Counted from the stretch's first letter, positions 8,352 to 19,088 are shown. The stretch is DNA of 64,000 bases from Chryseobacterium phocaeense (GCF_900169075.1 NZ_LT827014.1:930001-994000); one strand, 5' to 3'. Made by a program: numbers and translations. Notes: generated by a model from the sequence alone, not told the origin.

Positions 8352-9938
8352 ATGAAAAGTTTATTAATTACGGCAGCCGTATTTTTTGGGATGTGTTTTT
8401 TATACATTCTGATCATGCTGTCGCAGACGGAGCAGCACTTCACCTATATATTGGACGATGCCTATATTCACCTGGCCATGGCCAAAAATTTTGCATTGAA
8501 CGGAGTGTGGGGAGTATCGGAATATCAATTTTCATCCTCTTCGTCTTCGCCTGTTTTTACTTTTCTTTTAAGCGGGCTGATTGCTGTTTTTGGTGATCAA
8601 CAACTGATCCCTCTGATCTTTAACCTGGGATGTTTATTACTGATTGTTTACTTTTTAAATAAGTATTACTCAGGTATTTTCAAGACTGGAACGCCTGTTG
8701 TTCTGGCGTGCATTTTTACCCTTCTTTTTGCTTCCGTGCATCTGCTTGTTTTTTCAGGAATGGAGCATGTATTTCAGGTTCTTATTGTGGTGGTCAATGT
8801 CTGGTCTTTTGATCAATGGCGGAAATCTGAATTTAAAAATTCATCATATGCCTTCTGGTTCTATTGTTCCATCGCTCTGTTGGGACTGATCCGGTTTGAG
8901 AGTATGTTTTATTTCCTGGCAATGGCTTTTGTTTTTCTGCTGCTCAGGAAATTTAAACTTGCAGCAGTCTTACTTATGTTCGGCTTTATTCCTGTTTTGA
9001 TTTTCGGATATCTTACCTACCAGAAGACAGGCTATTTCTTTCCGAATTCTGTGCTGGTAAAAGGGACGAAATTCGATCTTGCAGGAAACTATTTTATTCA
9101 GGTCAAAAACATTTTGCTCTATAAAATATTATTAAAGCCTTATTTTTATTTCGCAGGCTTTCTTCCTTTATGTTTTGCTATAGTTTTGATTTTTAAAGAT
9201 TACAGGAAAAAGCTGGGTTTCAGGAGTTTGGTCGAAAAGAATTTTCTTCTGACTGTATTAAGTATTACTTTGTTCATGCAGGGAGCTTTTGGGCAGTTTA
9301 CCAATTTTTACAGATATGAAGCTTATCTGCTGACTGCATTTGCTATGGTCGTTATTCCGGAGATTAAAGATCTTTTTACCGGCAGGAGTATTTTATTGAA
9401 GCAAAACAGGGTGACGGCTATCCTTATTGTAACAGTTTTTGGAGTATTGATGTTAAAAACAGCTCTGGTAAGTATTCTGATCGTTACCGGTAGCCGGAAT
9501 ATCTATGAGCAGCAGATGCAGTCTGCAAGATTTCTGAAAAAATATTACAATCATTCAAAAGTGGTAGCCAATGATATAGGTGCGATATGTTATTTTACGG
9601 ATATTCAGCTGCTGGATGTTGCAGGGCTAGGGTCTAAAGAAGTTGTTCCTTTTAAAATAAAGAAAAAAGGACTTAACGGACAATTTGAACAATTTTTAAA
9701 AGACTATACAACCCAAAACCACTATCAGCTGGCCATCATCTATGAAGAATGGCTGGAAGGCCACATCCCGGAAAACTGGAAAAAAGTGGCGATTCTGGAA
9801 ATCAAAGGCAGGAATGCTGTCCTTGGATTAAAACATGTAGCTGTTTATTCAATAGATCCGGATATTCATGAATCTTTACAACAGAATGTGAAAAATTTTC
9901 CGTGGAATAAAAATGTGACGGTGAAGATGATCAACTAA
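8352..9938 (+). CDS. polytopic GT-C-like glycosyltransferase, inner membrane
   Basis: A 528-residue protein with about 11 hydrophobic segments in residues 1-400 and a soluble C-terminus. The first loop reads DDAYIHLAMAKNFALNG, then a Ser-rich stretch before P. This is the DD-type acidic motif in the first extracytoplasmic loop that is typical of GT-C glycosyltransferases using polyprenyl-phosphate sugars. The C-terminal part contains NDIGAICYFTDIQLLDVAGLGS, a pattern common in this membrane family. It is probably an inner-membrane enzyme of glycan or lipid glycosylation. The donor and acceptor cannot be read from the sequence. It is monocistronic, divergent from dps. Confidence 0.75.
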   Translation: MKSLLITAAVFFGMCFLYILIMLSQTEQHFTYILDDAYIHLAMAKNFALNGVWGVSEYQFSSSSSSPVFTFLLSGLIAVFGDQQLIPLIFNLGCLLLIVYFLNKYYSGIFKTGTPVVLACIFTLLFASVHLLVFSGMEHVFQVLIVVVNVWSFDQWRKSEFKNSSYAFWFYCSIALLGLIRFESMFYFLAMAFVFLLLRKFKLAAVLLMFGFIPVLIFGYLTYQKTGYFFPNSVLVKGTKFDLAGNYFIQVKNILLYKILLKPYFYFAGFLPLCFAIVLIFKDYRKKLGFRSLVEKNFLLTVLSITLFMQGAFGQFTNFYRYEAYLLTAFAMVVIPEIKDLFTGRSILLKQNRVTAILIVTVFGVLMLKTALVSILIVTGSRNIYEQQMQSARFLKKYYNHSKVVANDIGAICYFTDIQLLDVAGLGSKEVVPFKIKKKGLNGQFEQFLKDYTTQNHYQLAIIYEEWLEGHIPENWKKVAILEIKGRNAVLGLKHVAVYSIDPDIHESLQQNVKNFPWNKNVTVKMIN

Positions 9939-10087
9939 ATTTTACAATTATTTAATATACACTTCAGTCCGGGCTCCGGCTTCTTCCATTTATATTTTTT
10001 TCAATGCAGATCGATGATCCGTTATTGGGCTGTTCAAAGACAACTTCTTTTTGTTGTAAGTGTTTGATTTTAATTTTCATGTAAGTG

Positions 10088-10118
10088 TTTGCGGATTAAA
10101 AAATTATTACTATTTTTG
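10088..10118 (+). promoter_or_regulatory. rpsL (str operon) promoter, consensus Bacteroidota type
   Basis: TTTG at 10088-10091, exactly 19 nt, then TATTTTTG (TAnnTTTG) at 10111-10118. The expected transcription start is near 10124, about 19 nt before the rpsL ATG. Confidence 0.85.
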
Positions 10119-10142
10119 CACCCTAAAATAAAAAGCAATTAA

Positions 10143-10556
10143 ATGCCTACTATTCAACAATTAGTAAGAAAAGGAAGAGCCACGCTTGCCAAGAAGAGCA
10201 AATCGGCTGCCCTAGATTCTTGTCCACAAAGACGTGGTGTATGTACGAGAGTATATACTACTACACCGAAGAAACCTAACTCTGCACTTAGAAAAGTAGC
10301 AAGGGTAAGACTTTCTAACGGAAAAGAAGTGAATGCCTACATCCCGGGCGAAGGACACAATCTTCAGGAGCACTCGATAGTATTGGTTAGAGGCGGAAGG
10401 GTGAAAGACCTACCGGGAGTACGTTACCACATCGTAAGAGGTGCATTAGACACTGCAGGTGTAAATGGAAGAACTCAGAGAAGATCTAAGTACGGAGCTA
10501 AGAGACCTAAACCAGGACAAGCAGCTGCTGCTCCTGCAAAAGGAAAGAAAAAGTAA
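10143..10556 (+). CDS. rpsL: 30S ribosomal protein S12
   Basis: A 137-residue protein at the 30S decoding centre. The streptomycin-loop motifs [15 protein letters not shown] and [13 protein letters not shown] are intact, with wild-type lysines at the usual resistance positions. The C-terminus carries a short Ala/Lys tail ([11 protein letters not shown]) beyond the conserved end. It is the first gene of the str operon, directly behind a consensus promoter, with rpsG 23 nt downstream. Confidence 0.99.
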   Translation: MPTIQQLVRKGRATLAKKSKSAALDSCPQRRGVCTRVYTTTPKKPNSALRKVARVRLSNGKEVNAYIPGEGHNLQEHSIVLVRGGRVKDLPGVRYHIVRGALDTAGVNGRTQRRSKYGAKRPKPGQAAAAPAKGKKK

Positions 10557-10579
10557 TCATTAAATAAGGTACAGAAGCA

Positions 10580-11056
10580 ATGAGAAAGACAAAAGCGAAA
10601 AAAAGACCGTTGTTACCAGATCCGAAATTTAATGATCAATTGGTAACGAGATTCGTAAACAACCTAATGCTTGACGGTAAGAAGTCAATTGCATTCAAAA
10701 TTTTCTATGATGCATTGGATATCGTAGAAACTAAAAAAGGAGAAACTGAGAAAACAGCCCTTGAAATCTGGAAAGATGCATTAACAAACGTTATGCCTCA
10801 CGTAGAAGTACGTTCCAGAAGAGTAGGTGGAGCTAACTTCCAGATCCCTATGCCAATCAGAGCTGACAGAAAAATTTCTATGGCGATGAAATGGTTAATT
10901 AGCTACTCTAAAAAGAGAAATGATAAGTCTATGGCTTTGAAATTAGCTAATGAAGTGGTAGCTGCTTCAAGAGAAGAAGGTGCTGCATTCAAAAAGAAGA
11001 GTGATACTCACAAAATGGCGGAAGCTAACAAAGCGTTTTCACACTTTAAATTCTAA
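10580..11056 (+). CDS. rpsG: 30S ribosomal protein S7
   Basis: A 158-residue protein that nucleates assembly of the 30S head. Family motifs are visible: [13 protein letters not shown] near the start, [17 protein letters not shown], then [10 protein letters not shown] and [19 protein letters not shown] at the end. It lies between rpsL (23-nt gap) and fusA (6-nt gap) in the str operon. Confidence 0.99.
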   Translation: MRKTKAKKRPLLPDPKFNDQLVTRFVNNLMLDGKKSIAFKIFYDALDIVETKKGETEKTALEIWKDALTNVMPHVEVRSRRVGGANFQIPMPIRADRKISMAMKWLISYSKKRNDKSMALKLANEVVAASREEGAAFKKKSDTHKMAEANKAFSHFKF

Positions 11057-11062
11057 TCTGAA

Positions 11063-13180
11063 ATGGGAAGAGATCTTAAATTTACAAGAAATATCGGTAT
11101 TGCTGCGCACATTGATGCCGGTAAAACTACCACTACAGAAAGGATTCTATTCTATACAGGGGTAAACCACAAAATTGGAGAGGTTCACGATGGTGCTTCT
11201 ACAATGGACTGGATGGAGCAGGAAGCAGAAAGAGGTATTACCATTACTTCTGCTGCCACTACTTGTTCTTGGAACTTTCCAACAGACCAGGGAAAACCTG
11301 TAGCCGAAACTAAACCTTACCACTTCAACATCATCGATACACCGGGACACGTTGACTTCACAGTAGAAGTAAACAGATCTTTGAGAGTATTGGATGGTCT
11401 TGTATTCTTATTCTCTGCAGTAGATGGAGTAGAGCCTCAGTCTGAAACAAACTGGAGACTTGCTGACAACTACAAAGTGGCGAGAATGGGATTCGTAAAC
11501 AAAATGGACAGACAAGGTGCTGACTTCCTTAACGTTGTAAAACAGGTTAAAGAAATGTTAGGATCTAATGCAGTTCCAATCGTTTTACCAATCGGTGCTG
11601 AAGAAGATTTCAAAGGTGTAGTTGACTTAATTAAAAACAGAGCGATCATCTGGGATGAAGCAGGACAAGGAGCTACTTTCGAAGTAGTGCCGATTCCTGA
11701 AGACATGAAAGCTGAAGTTCTTGAATATAGAGAGAAATTAGTAGAAGCTGTTGCTGACTACGATGAGACTTTGATGGAGAAATTCTTCGAAGATCCGGAT
11801 TCAATCTCTGAAGAAGAAATCAACGAAGCTCTTAGAAAAGCGACTATCGATTTATCTATTATCCCAATGACTTGTGGTTCTTCATTCAAAAATAAAGGAG
11901 TACAGTTTATGTTGGATGCAGTATGTAAATATCTGCCTTCTCCATTGGATAAAGATGATATCAAAGGTACTGACCCGAGAACTGATGCTGAAATCGTAAG
12001 AAAACCATCTGTAGATGAGCCTTTCTCTGCATTAGCATTTAAGATTGCTACTGACCCGTTTGTGGGAAGACTGGCATTCTTCAGAGCATACTCAGGAAGA
12101 CTTGATGCAGGTTCTTATATCCTGAACACCCGTTCTGGTGATAAAGAAAGAATCTCTAGAATCTATCAGATGCACGCTAACAAGCAAAATCCGGTAGAAT
12201 ATATTGAAGCTGGTGATATTGGTGCTGCGGTAGGTTTCAAATCTATCAAAACAGGTGATACAATGTGTGACGAGAAGAACCCAATCGTTCTTGAATCGAT
12301 GGTTTTCCCTGATCCGGTAATTGGTATCGCTGTTGAGCCTAAAACTAAAGCTGACCAGGATAAAATGGGTAACGCCCTAGCTAAACTGGCTGAAGAAGAT
12401 CCAACGTTTACAGTAAGAACTGACGAGGCTTCAGGACAAACGATCATCTCTGGTATGGGTGAGCTTCACTTGGATATCATTGTTGACCGTATGAGAAGAG
12501 AGTTCAAGGTTGAAGTAAACCAGGGACAGCCTCAGGTAGAATACAAAGAAAACTTAACAAAAGTTGCCAGCCACAGAGAAGTTTACAAAAAGCAGTCCGG
12601 TGGTAAAGGTAAATTTGCTGATATCGTATTCGAACTAGGACCAGCTGACGAAGGTAAAATCGGTCTTGAGTTTATCAATGAGATCAAAGGGGGTAACGTT
12701 CCTAGAGAATTTGTTCCTGCTATTGAAAAAGGCTTTAAAGCTGCAATGAAGAACGGTCCTTTGGCTGGTTTCGAAGTTGAAGGTATTAAAGTTACTCTTA
12801 AAGACGGATCTTTCCACGCGGTGGATTCTGATGCACTTTCTTTTGAATTAGCTGCTAAATTAGGATTTAAAGAAGCTGGTAAAGCTGCTAAGCCGGTAAT
12901 TATGGAGCCTATTATGAAACTGGAAGTTGTAACTCCGGAAGAATATATGGGTAACATCATTGGTGACCTTAACAAGAGAAGAGGTACGATCAGCGGTCAG
13001 GAAGAGAAAAACGGAGCTGTTGTAATCAAAGGTTCTGTTCCACTTTCTGAAATGTTTGGTTACGTAACGACTCTAAGAACACTTTCATCAGGAAGAGCTA
13101 CTTCTTCTATGGAATTAGAGAAATACGCGCAAACTCCGCAGAACGTTGCAGAGGAAATCATTGCTAAAGCAAAAGGTTAA
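11063..13180 (+). CDS. fusA: elongation factor G
   Basis: A 705-residue translocation GTPase. G1 is [12 protein letters not shown] (from residue 15); the switch and G-motifs [19 protein letters not shown] and NKMD follow. Domain II includes [17 protein letters not shown]. Domain IV has the catalytic-loop region [16 protein letters not shown], and domain V contains GEMFGY-like [21 protein letters not shown]. Length is normal. A single fusA copy lies in its usual str-operon place, 6 nt after rpsG and 16 nt before rpsJ. Confidence 0.99.
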   Translation: MGRDLKFTRNIGIAAHIDAGKTTTTERILFYTGVNHKIGEVHDGASTMDWMEQEAERGITITSAATTCSWNFPTDQGKPVAETKPYHFNIIDTPGHVDFTVEVNRSLRVLDGLVFLFSAVDGVEPQSETNWRLADNYKVARMGFVNKMDRQGADFLNVVKQVKEMLGSNAVPIVLPIGAEEDFKGVVDLIKNRAIIWDEAGQGATFEVVPIPEDMKAEVLEYREKLVEAVADYDETLMEKFFEDPDSISEEEINEALRKATIDLSIIPMTCGSSFKNKGVQFMLDAVCKYLPSPLDKDDIKGTDPRTDAEIVRKPSVDEPFSALAFKIATDPFVGRLAFFRAYSGRLDAGSYILNTRSGDKERISRIYQMHANKQNPVEYIEAGDIGAAVGFKSIKTGDTMCDEKNPIVLESMVFPDPVIGIAVEPKTKADQDKMGNALAKLAEEDPTFTVRTDEASGQTIISGMGELHLDIIVDRMRREFKVEVNQGQPQVEYKENLTKVASHREVYKKQSGGKGKFADIVFELGPADEGKIGLEFINEIKGGNVPREFVPAIEKGFKAAMKNGPLAGFEVEGIKVTLKDGSFHAVDSDALSFELAAKLGFKEAGKAAKPVIMEPIMKLEVVTPEEYMGNIIGDLNKRRGTISGQEEKNGAVVIKGSVPLSEMFGYVTTLRTLSSGRATSSMELEKYAQTPQNVAEEIIAKAKG

Positions 13181-13196
13181 TTTTTAAATTAAAGAA

Positions 13197-13502
13197 ATGT
13201 CACAAAGAATCAGAATAAAACTAAAATCTTACGATTACAACTTGGTAGACAAGTCTGCTGAGAAAATCGTAAAAACGGTAAAGGCTACTGGTGCTGTTGT
13301 AAACGGTCCTATTCCATTGCCAACGAACAAGAGAATCTTCACAGTGTTGAGATCTCCTCACGTAAACAAGAAGGCAAGAGAGCAGTTCCAGTTATCAGCT
13401 CACAAGAGACTGATGGATATCTACTCTTCTTCTTCTAAAACTGTTGATGCTCTAATGAAATTAGAACTTCCTTCAGGAGTAGACGTTGAAATTAAAGTGT
13501 GA
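13197..13502 (+). CDS. rpsJ: 30S ribosomal protein S10
   Basis: A 101-residue protein of the 30S head. Conserved features: [43 protein letters not shown] (the long loop), and ending [11 protein letters not shown]. In most bacteria it is followed directly by rplC. Here a terminator and 13 kb of unrelated genes intervene, so it is transcriptionally the last gene of the str operon. Confidence 0.99.
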   Translation: MSQRIRIKLKSYDYNLVDKSAEKIVKTVKATGAVVNGPIPLPTNKRIFTVLRSPHVNKKAREQFQLSAHKRLMDIYSSSSKTVDALMKLELPSGVDVEIKV

Positions 13503-13529
13503 TAACTGCATACTTTGCAATGATTATAG

Positions 13530-13560
13530 AATCCCTCTTCGAAAGAAGGGGGATTTTTTG
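13530..13560 (+). terminator. str operon terminator
   Basis: A stem aatccctcttc / gaagggggatt with a GAAA tetraloop (one G-T pair), followed by TTTTTG. It lies 28 nt past the rpsJ stop, closing rpsL-rpsG-fusA-rpsJ. Confidence 0.92.
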
Positions 13561-13613
13561 TTTTTAAGCATTTAAAAATCGTTATTTGTTATTTTTATAA
13601 GTCTATTATTATC

Positions 13614-15635
13614 ATGAAGAAGATAGAACAGATTGCTCAATCATTCGGGGTTGCAGAGAACCGGTATTCCTATGAAATGAATCATTCAAAGGAGGTGGTT
13701 TCACTGGAAATTTTTGAACCTGAGTATGATTATTTGCCCGGTTTTACCGGAACTCAGTTAATGAAATTTGTTTCTTCGTTTAAAAACCTGGAATCACTGG
13801 CAATTGAGCTGGATGATCTGGTTATTGATCACTTCAGTGAAATTTCAGATTTAGAATATCTTAAAAAGTTGCATATTGAATGTGATACTGAGGTAAGCAA
13901 TCTGGATTTTTTAAGCCGGATGGTACATCTGCAGCATTTGTACATTCAAAGCTCCCATATTACCGATTTAACCGGTATTGAAAGACATCATAAACTGACC
14001 TCGTTGTTTTTGGGAAATACAGCAATTAGAGTTCTGAATCCTTTAAGAGATCTTGCGGATCTGGAACAGTTGGGGATTTTTCATAGCCGGATTGAAGATA
14101 TTTCTTGTTTGAAAGATCTGAAGAATCTCAGAATTCTTAATCTTCAACATAACAACATCAAAGATCTATCGGTATTCTCTGAAATGAAGAATATTCAGCA
14201 TCTGGACCTGAGCTTTAATCAGATTAAAAATATTGATTCCGTTAAAGACAATGTTATTCTGATGAGTTTGAATATCAGCAATAATGAGATTGAAGATATC
14301 TCTGTCATCAGAAATTTTCAGAACTTAAATGATTTATCTCTTGCCCATAACAAAGTGGAAGATATTTCAGCCCTGGAGAATATAAAATTGGTAAGCAGTC
14401 TAAATATCTCAGGAAATAGGATCAGAGAAATCGCCCCGATCAAAAATCACGAAAACATCAAAATATTCAATGCAGGAAACAATCCCCTGGAAGATATTCA
14501 GACTACGGAATTTGCTGCACGGTTTACCTATCTCAATCTTGAAAATTGTGGGATAAATGATATTTCTTTTCTTCTGAATCAACACAAAATTGTATACCTT
14601 AATCTGAATTTGAATTCAGTGGACAACTTCTCTCCATTGGAAGGAATGGCTGATCTTAAAGAAATTGATCTCCGGTTTAACAATATCACCGAAACGTTTC
14701 CGGTTCATTATTTCTCTGATCTGAAAATGGTGGATCTTACCGGCAACCCTTTCGGAAATATGAAGTTTCACGTTTACAGAGGTCAGGAACTGGATGGCCA
14801 GAAGATGGGATTGCTTTCTGATCTTGCAAAACTCAACGCAGATTACTACTTCAACAAAGGAATGATGGATGAAGCCCTTGCTTACTTTTATTTTGAAAAA
14901 AAGCACACAAATCAACATCCTCAGGTATTTCATATTTATCTCCAAAAAATGCTGGATACCGCCTCTTCAGAAACGGTGTATATTAAATATTACTTTTCCA
15001 GAATGACCGACTTTCTTTGCTTTTATGAAAATTCCAAATGGCTTTCAGATGAAGATTATAATAAGTTGCATACTAAGATCGCTACGGTAAAGGAACCTGA
15101 AAAGACTACTATGCTGGAAACTTTACATGCAGTAAAAGAGGGTAAGAGAACAGGTTTTAATTTTAATTATTATGATTTTCATTTCTATGAAGAAAAAGTA
15201 AGCAATCCTTATATCAGTGATGAATTGTTGTTTATCAAAGGAAGTATGCAGGTAGGAAGAGATCAGCTAATGACTAATTTGTATTATTTGAAACTTCTGA
15301 AAAAAAGAAATTCTCCTTTTTACTTTACCCTTCTTCATAAAATCAAGCATGTTCTGAAAATGAATTTTGCCTATACCGAACCGGAAAGAAAAGAACATGA
15401 TTACTACCGGGATCTGATCCATAATATTGATACAAGTAATATCCCTGAATCGAAAGTGTATTTTTCAGATTCACACTTTAGCAAGCATTACCAATATGTT
15501 CACTATAAGCATCCAGAACCGGGAAACAAGAAAAAAGACAGTGAAAGAGGATCAAACCTGATGGTATTGATAGGTGTTATAGTTATTGCATTTGCATTAT
15601 TGATGGCCGTCAGAAGTTGCTTGAATTTATTTTAA
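13614..15635 (+). CDS. tail-anchored leucine-rich-repeat protein
   Basis: A 673-residue protein. There is no signal peptide. Residues about 55-390 form some 14 leucine-rich repeats of about 22 residues with an internalin-like consensus (LxxLxLxxNxIxDIS: for example LRILNLQHNNIKDLS, IQHLDLSFNQIKNID, LNDLSLAHNKVEDIS). Residues 400-635 are a helical region of unknown fold rich in Phe/Tyr/Lys. Residues about 648-667 are one hydrophobic helix (LMVLIGVIVIAFALLMAV), followed by only RSCLNLF. This suggests a cytoplasmic LRR scaffold held to the inner membrane by a C-terminal tail anchor, unlike secreted internalins. Partner and role are unknown. Confidence 0.8.
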   Translation: MKKIEQIAQSFGVAENRYSYEMNHSKEVVSLEIFEPEYDYLPGFTGTQLMKFVSSFKNLESLAIELDDLVIDHFSEISDLEYLKKLHIECDTEVSNLDFLSRMVHLQHLYIQSSHITDLTGIERHHKLTSLFLGNTAIRVLNPLRDLADLEQLGIFHSRIEDISCLKDLKNLRILNLQHNNIKDLSVFSEMKNIQHLDLSFNQIKNIDSVKDNVILMSLNISNNEIEDISVIRNFQNLNDLSLAHNKVEDISALENIKLVSSLNISGNRIREIAPIKNHENIKIFNAGNNPLEDIQTTEFAARFTYLNLENCGINDISFLLNQHKIVYLNLNLNSVDNFSPLEGMADLKEIDLRFNNITETFPVHYFSDLKMVDLTGNPFGNMKFHVYRGQELDGQKMGLLSDLAKLNADYYFNKGMMDEALAYFYFEKKHTNQHPQVFHIYLQKMLDTASSETVYIKYYFSRMTDFLCFYENSKWLSDEDYNKLHTKIATVKEPEKTTMLETLHAVKEGKRTGFNFNYYDFHFYEEKVSNPYISDELLFIKGSMQVGRDQLMTNLYYLKLLKKRNSPFYFTLLHKIKHVLKMNFAYTEPERKEHDYYRDLIHNIDTSNIPESKVYFSDSHFSKHYQYVHYKHPEPGNKKKDSERGSNLMVLIGVIVIAFALLMAVRSCLNLF

Positions 15636-15704
15636 TCCCATTGAATAAAATCCAAAAACCGGAAACTTGCATCGTATTTGCTATAGATATTATAAAACAG
15701 AGCC

Positions 15705-16202
15705 ATGGCTAAGTCAGACAAAAGTATCTTTGAAAAGTTTTCAGATTGGGCAACCAAATTTACAGGAAGTTCTTACGCGTTTATCGGTGCAACACTTATT
15801 GTGGTGGCATGGGCCGTTTCGGGACCCGTTTTTAATTATTCCGAAACCTGGCAGCTCGTGATCAATACGGGAACTACCATTATTACTTTCCTGATGGTTT
15901 TTCTAATTCAGAAAGCACAAAATAAAGATTCAAAAGCCATACAGATCAAGCTTAATGAACTTATTGCCGCGCATGAAAAAGCCAGCAACAGAATTGTAGA
16001 TATTGAAGACCTCACGGAAAAAGAACTGGATCAGCTTCATCATTATTATGAAGAGCTGGCCAGATTCGCTAAAGAAGATGCTGATATCCATACCTCGCAT
16101 TCTATAGATGCAGCTCAGAGAAACCAGGATTATAAACATGAATTCTTTAAACGGAAGCATGAAGAATGGCTTCAGAAGCAAGCACAAAAAAAGGAATCGT
16201 AA
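15705..16202 (+). CDS. low-affinity iron permease-family membrane protein
   Basis: A 165-residue protein matching the 'low affinity iron permease' family in architecture. An amphipathic N-terminus FEKFSDWATKFTGSSYAFIGA leads into two membrane helices (about 22-43 and 52-70). Then come FLMVFLIQKAQNKDSKAIQIKLNELIAAHEKASNRIVDIEDLTEKELDQL, a signature of the family, and a charged C-terminal helix. The family name comes from yeast Fet4 similarity; iron transport by the small bacterial forms is not proven. It lies 69 nt after the LRR gene, with its terminator overlapping its own stop codon. Confidence 0.85.
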   Translation: MAKSDKSIFEKFSDWATKFTGSSYAFIGATLIVVAWAVSGPVFNYSETWQLVINTGTTIITFLMVFLIQKAQNKDSKAIQIKLNELIAAHEKASNRIVDIEDLTEKELDQLHHYYEELARFAKEDADIHTSHSIDAAQRNQDYKHEFFKRKHEEWLQKQAQKKES

Positions 16203-16217
16203 TGATTCCTTTTTTTA
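16186..16217 (+). terminator. terminator overlapping the stop of the iron permease-like gene
   Basis: The stem aaaaaaaggaatc / gattccttttttt encloses GTAAT, so the TAA stop (16200-16202) sits in the loop. A T-run follows. Confidence 0.85.
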
Positions 16218-16361
16218 TATATTTAAATGAGAAGAGAAGACATAAGCTGGAAATGGGAAGTTATCTTTTCAGGCGATTGATCAGCCAATTTTTTATAGCA
16301 ATAAAACAATAACAGGTCCAATTGTGGCTTCCATCCTCCTTCTTCCAGCTTCCATCCTTCA

Positions 16362-19088
16362 CTATTTTCTCAGGAAATATCCGAAATAGCTACAGCTTCC
16401 AGACAGTCCTTTCATAGTTTCCGTATCTGCGTACTGAGATTTCAGTTGGGCAAAATACGTTCTGTACTTTTCGTTTTTAATGTTATCAAGTTCAGTCTGG
16501 TGTGCCTTCTCCTTTTCAGAATACTGAGGATCCGAGTAGCTGATCGTAGAAGCATTTTTAGCCTCGTACTGATAATATTTCCCCTGTTCTGCGCTGGCCA
16601 TCTGGAAAAGAACCCTCGCTCTCTGTTCTTTGTTTGTAGAAAGCTTCAGTGCCTTTTGATAATAATTAATGGCAAGATCAAAATTATCAGGTTCAATATA
16701 AGTAGTATACAGGAAGTTCTTGTAATAATACTTGTACGGATTTTTTCGGTCGGTACCCCAGAAATCATACTTTCCTCCATTGCTGTTGTCGATATCCATC
16801 ACAAATAACTGACGGTAATATCCCAGGCTGGAAGTATTATACAGCAGGTTACCGATCAGCTGGCTGGCCGTAGCCGCTTTTTCATCTGTTCCGGCGCTGA
16901 TCTTTTTAAGCTGGATCAGAGCATCAGCCAGTTCCAGTTTGTTCATACTCGGTTTAATGAAAGGAAACGCAGTATAATCCTCAGCTTCCATACTTTCCGT
17001 TTCCGCACTTCCGAAACTTTCCCATACGTTATGTCCGAAAACAAGATGAGAGATATCCCTGAATCCGTTATATTCACCGGCTGCATACTGCTTAAGTGTG
17101 ATTTTTTGTCCCTTATCGGTCCACTCATAATTCATTCTTGGAATTCCGGAGTAGTTCTGTGCTTTGGCGTAGTACGATTTGGCTTTTTCAAAATCAGCCT
17201 GTCTCATGGCACGGTCACCGTAGATCATGCTGAAGAATGCATCAATGTTTCCTACATCATCCATGTTTTTGGCGATAATCTGCTGCTCAAATTGGGTTTT
17301 GTTCGGTTTTCTGTAGAAGTCTTCCACACTTTTCACCAGGCTTGAATTCGGATTATACTGAAGATCCGAAAGCTTGTTGCTCATCAGGAACGATTTTCCG
17401 TCTTCCCCCTGAAGGAAATAGCGGTTGGCCAGAACATCTTTAAGGAAATCCGCTGTGGAAGGAGTTTCTCCGTAGTAATCATAATTTTCGGTAACGGTGC
17501 TGTCTTTCTTCACTTCTTTTTTGATAAAATAGTCAGCATAATTTTTCATTAAATAATCCTCGTATTCCGCATCGATCTTCGGATGGGAAACAATATCATT
17601 CAGAACTTTCATTCTTTTTATTTCTTCCAGGTATTCCGGATTGGTGGTCTTGATGTCTTCAAGAATTTCAGAGCTGGCTTCATAATCTTTTTTCAGGAAT
17701 TTTAAATACGCATCTGCAATCTGCCAATACTCATCCTTAGATACCTTTCTGGTTTTCTCCGTGAATTTTTCCAGGTCATCCAGATAATCTCCGGTTTTTT
17801 CATCATAGCCGTAGCCGGATTGCGTGTAGAAAGGAATTCTGTCAGGATTGTTCAGCAGTTCATCATTGCTCTGGTCGGTTTTATCACCGTTTGTACTGTC
17901 GGATTTTGAGCCTCCGAACAGATTTTTAAAGAATCTTACAATCTTTTGCCAGAAAGAAAGTTTCTCCTCTTTTTTTACTTCTGTGGTTTCAGTTTTTGAA
18001 TCTGCAGAATCTTTATCATGATTATCCGTATTGCCCTTCCGCATATACACATTGTCTGAGGCATCGGAAGTATAATAGTAGATCGGAAGATAGCTTCTCT
18101 CCAGTTCATTGATGCTTCTTACCGCCATTACTTTCAGGATCTCGGAATCCGGATTGATGTCATACATCTTTTCCATAATAGGGATAGGATTCGTGAAACC
18201 TTCGTAGCCCAGCAGGAAGTAAGCCATATTCTTTTCATCATTCGTGCCGGCCCGTTTCATAATGTTGCTGAAAGAAGCCGTATCCGAAAGCTTCATCGAA
18301 ACAAAAGCAGATTCCTTACGGTCTTTGCTGTGCATGAAAACCTGAAAGAAGTTCCAGTTGGCATCCGCATTCATTTCCTTTCCTCTCTGGGCTCCGGCAA
18401 GCTGGTCCAGTGCCATAAAATAGACTGTGCCTTTCTGTTTGATGGGTTCTATATAAGTTTTGAAAGCCTCCAGCGCTGCATCATAATTTCTGGTATAATG
18501 GTTGAATCGTACCAGCTGATACCCATAACGCTGCTTGATCTCCGGGTTTCTTGTGGCATTATACAGAGAAGTCAGAGCATTCACGGTTTTTGCATAATCA
18601 ATGGAAGTGGCGTTTAAGTCACTTGAAGGGCCGCTGTTATAAAATGAATCCTTACTTTCTATATAATTGATGCTCATATAAGGTTCCAGATATTTGGCTT
18701 CAATTAAATAATCAATACCTTCCTTATACTTCTGGTAAAATCCTGCGCCCAGTTTTTGCAGAAGAGGATTGGATGGGCGTCCATTTTTCAGGGCATTAAG
18801 ATCATCCATACTTATTTTGTACACCAGGTTTTCAGTTTCCGCATAATTGAGCTGGTTGTTGAAAAACCTTTTCCATGTTTCAATATTATCATCCGGAATA
18901 CTCATTCCTTTATAATCCCCGTAAAACCTGTTGGAATAGGTAAGCAGAAAAGGAAGATAAGATTTATCCTTGATGATGCTCTGTGTAAACAGATTGAAAT
19001 ATTCATAATCGGGATCTGACCACGCGCAGGCGTCAGATTTCGTGTAAAAAAGCGAGAGAACCGCCAGTGAAAGAATATACTTTTTCAT
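16362..19088 (-). CDS. large exported repeat-helical (TPR-like) protein, function unknown
   Basis: A 908-residue protein with a signal peptide (MKKYILSLAVLSLFYTKSDA). The rest is largely helical, with TPR-like segments such as DFEKAKSYYAKAQNY and NFDLAINYYQKALKLSTNKEQRARVLFQMASAEQ near the C-terminus. Residues about 350-405 are an insert rich in Asp, Lys and Ser, with an amphipathic patch (FWQKIVRFFKNLFGG). The mature start (CAWSDPDYEYFNLF) looks like a conserved opening of a Flavobacteriia family of unknown function. It is probably periplasmic or outer-membrane-associated. It is monocistronic. Confidence 0.75.
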   Translation of the reverse strand: MKKYILSLAVLSLFYTKSDACAWSDPDYEYFNLFTQSIIKDKSYLPFLLTYSNRFYGDYKGMSIPDDNIETWKRFFNNQLNYAETENLVYKISMDDLNALKNGRPSNPLLQKLGAGFYQKYKEGIDYLIEAKYLEPYMSINYIESKDSFYNSGPSSDLNATSIDYAKTVNALTSLYNATRNPEIKQRYGYQLVRFNHYTRNYDAALEAFKTYIEPIKQKGTVYFMALDQLAGAQRGKEMNADANWNFFQVFMHSKDRKESAFVSMKLSDTASFSNIMKRAGTNDEKNMAYFLLGYEGFTNPIPIMEKMYDINPDSEILKVMAVRSINELERSYLPIYYYTSDASDNVYMRKGNTDNHDKDSADSKTETTEVKKEEKLSFWQKIVRFFKNLFGGSKSDSTNGDKTDQSNDELLNNPDRIPFYTQSGYGYDEKTGDYLDDLEKFTEKTRKVSKDEYWQIADAYLKFLKKDYEASSEILEDIKTTNPEYLEEIKRMKVLNDIVSHPKIDAEYEDYLMKNYADYFIKKEVKKDSTVTENYDYYGETPSTADFLKDVLANRYFLQGEDGKSFLMSNKLSDLQYNPNSSLVKSVEDFYRKPNKTQFEQQIIAKNMDDVGNIDAFFSMIYGDRAMRQADFEKAKSYYAKAQNYSGIPRMNYEWTDKGQKITLKQYAAGEYNGFRDISHLVFGHNVWESFGSAETESMEAEDYTAFPFIKPSMNKLELADALIQLKKISAGTDEKAATASQLIGNLLYNTSSLGYYRQLFVMDIDNSNGGKYDFWGTDRKNPYKYYYKNFLYTTYIEPDNFDLAINYYQKALKLSTNKEQRARVLFQMASAEQGKYYQYEAKNASTISYSDPQYSEKEKAHQTELDNIKNEKYRTYFAQLKSQYADTETMKGLSGSCSYFGYFLRK

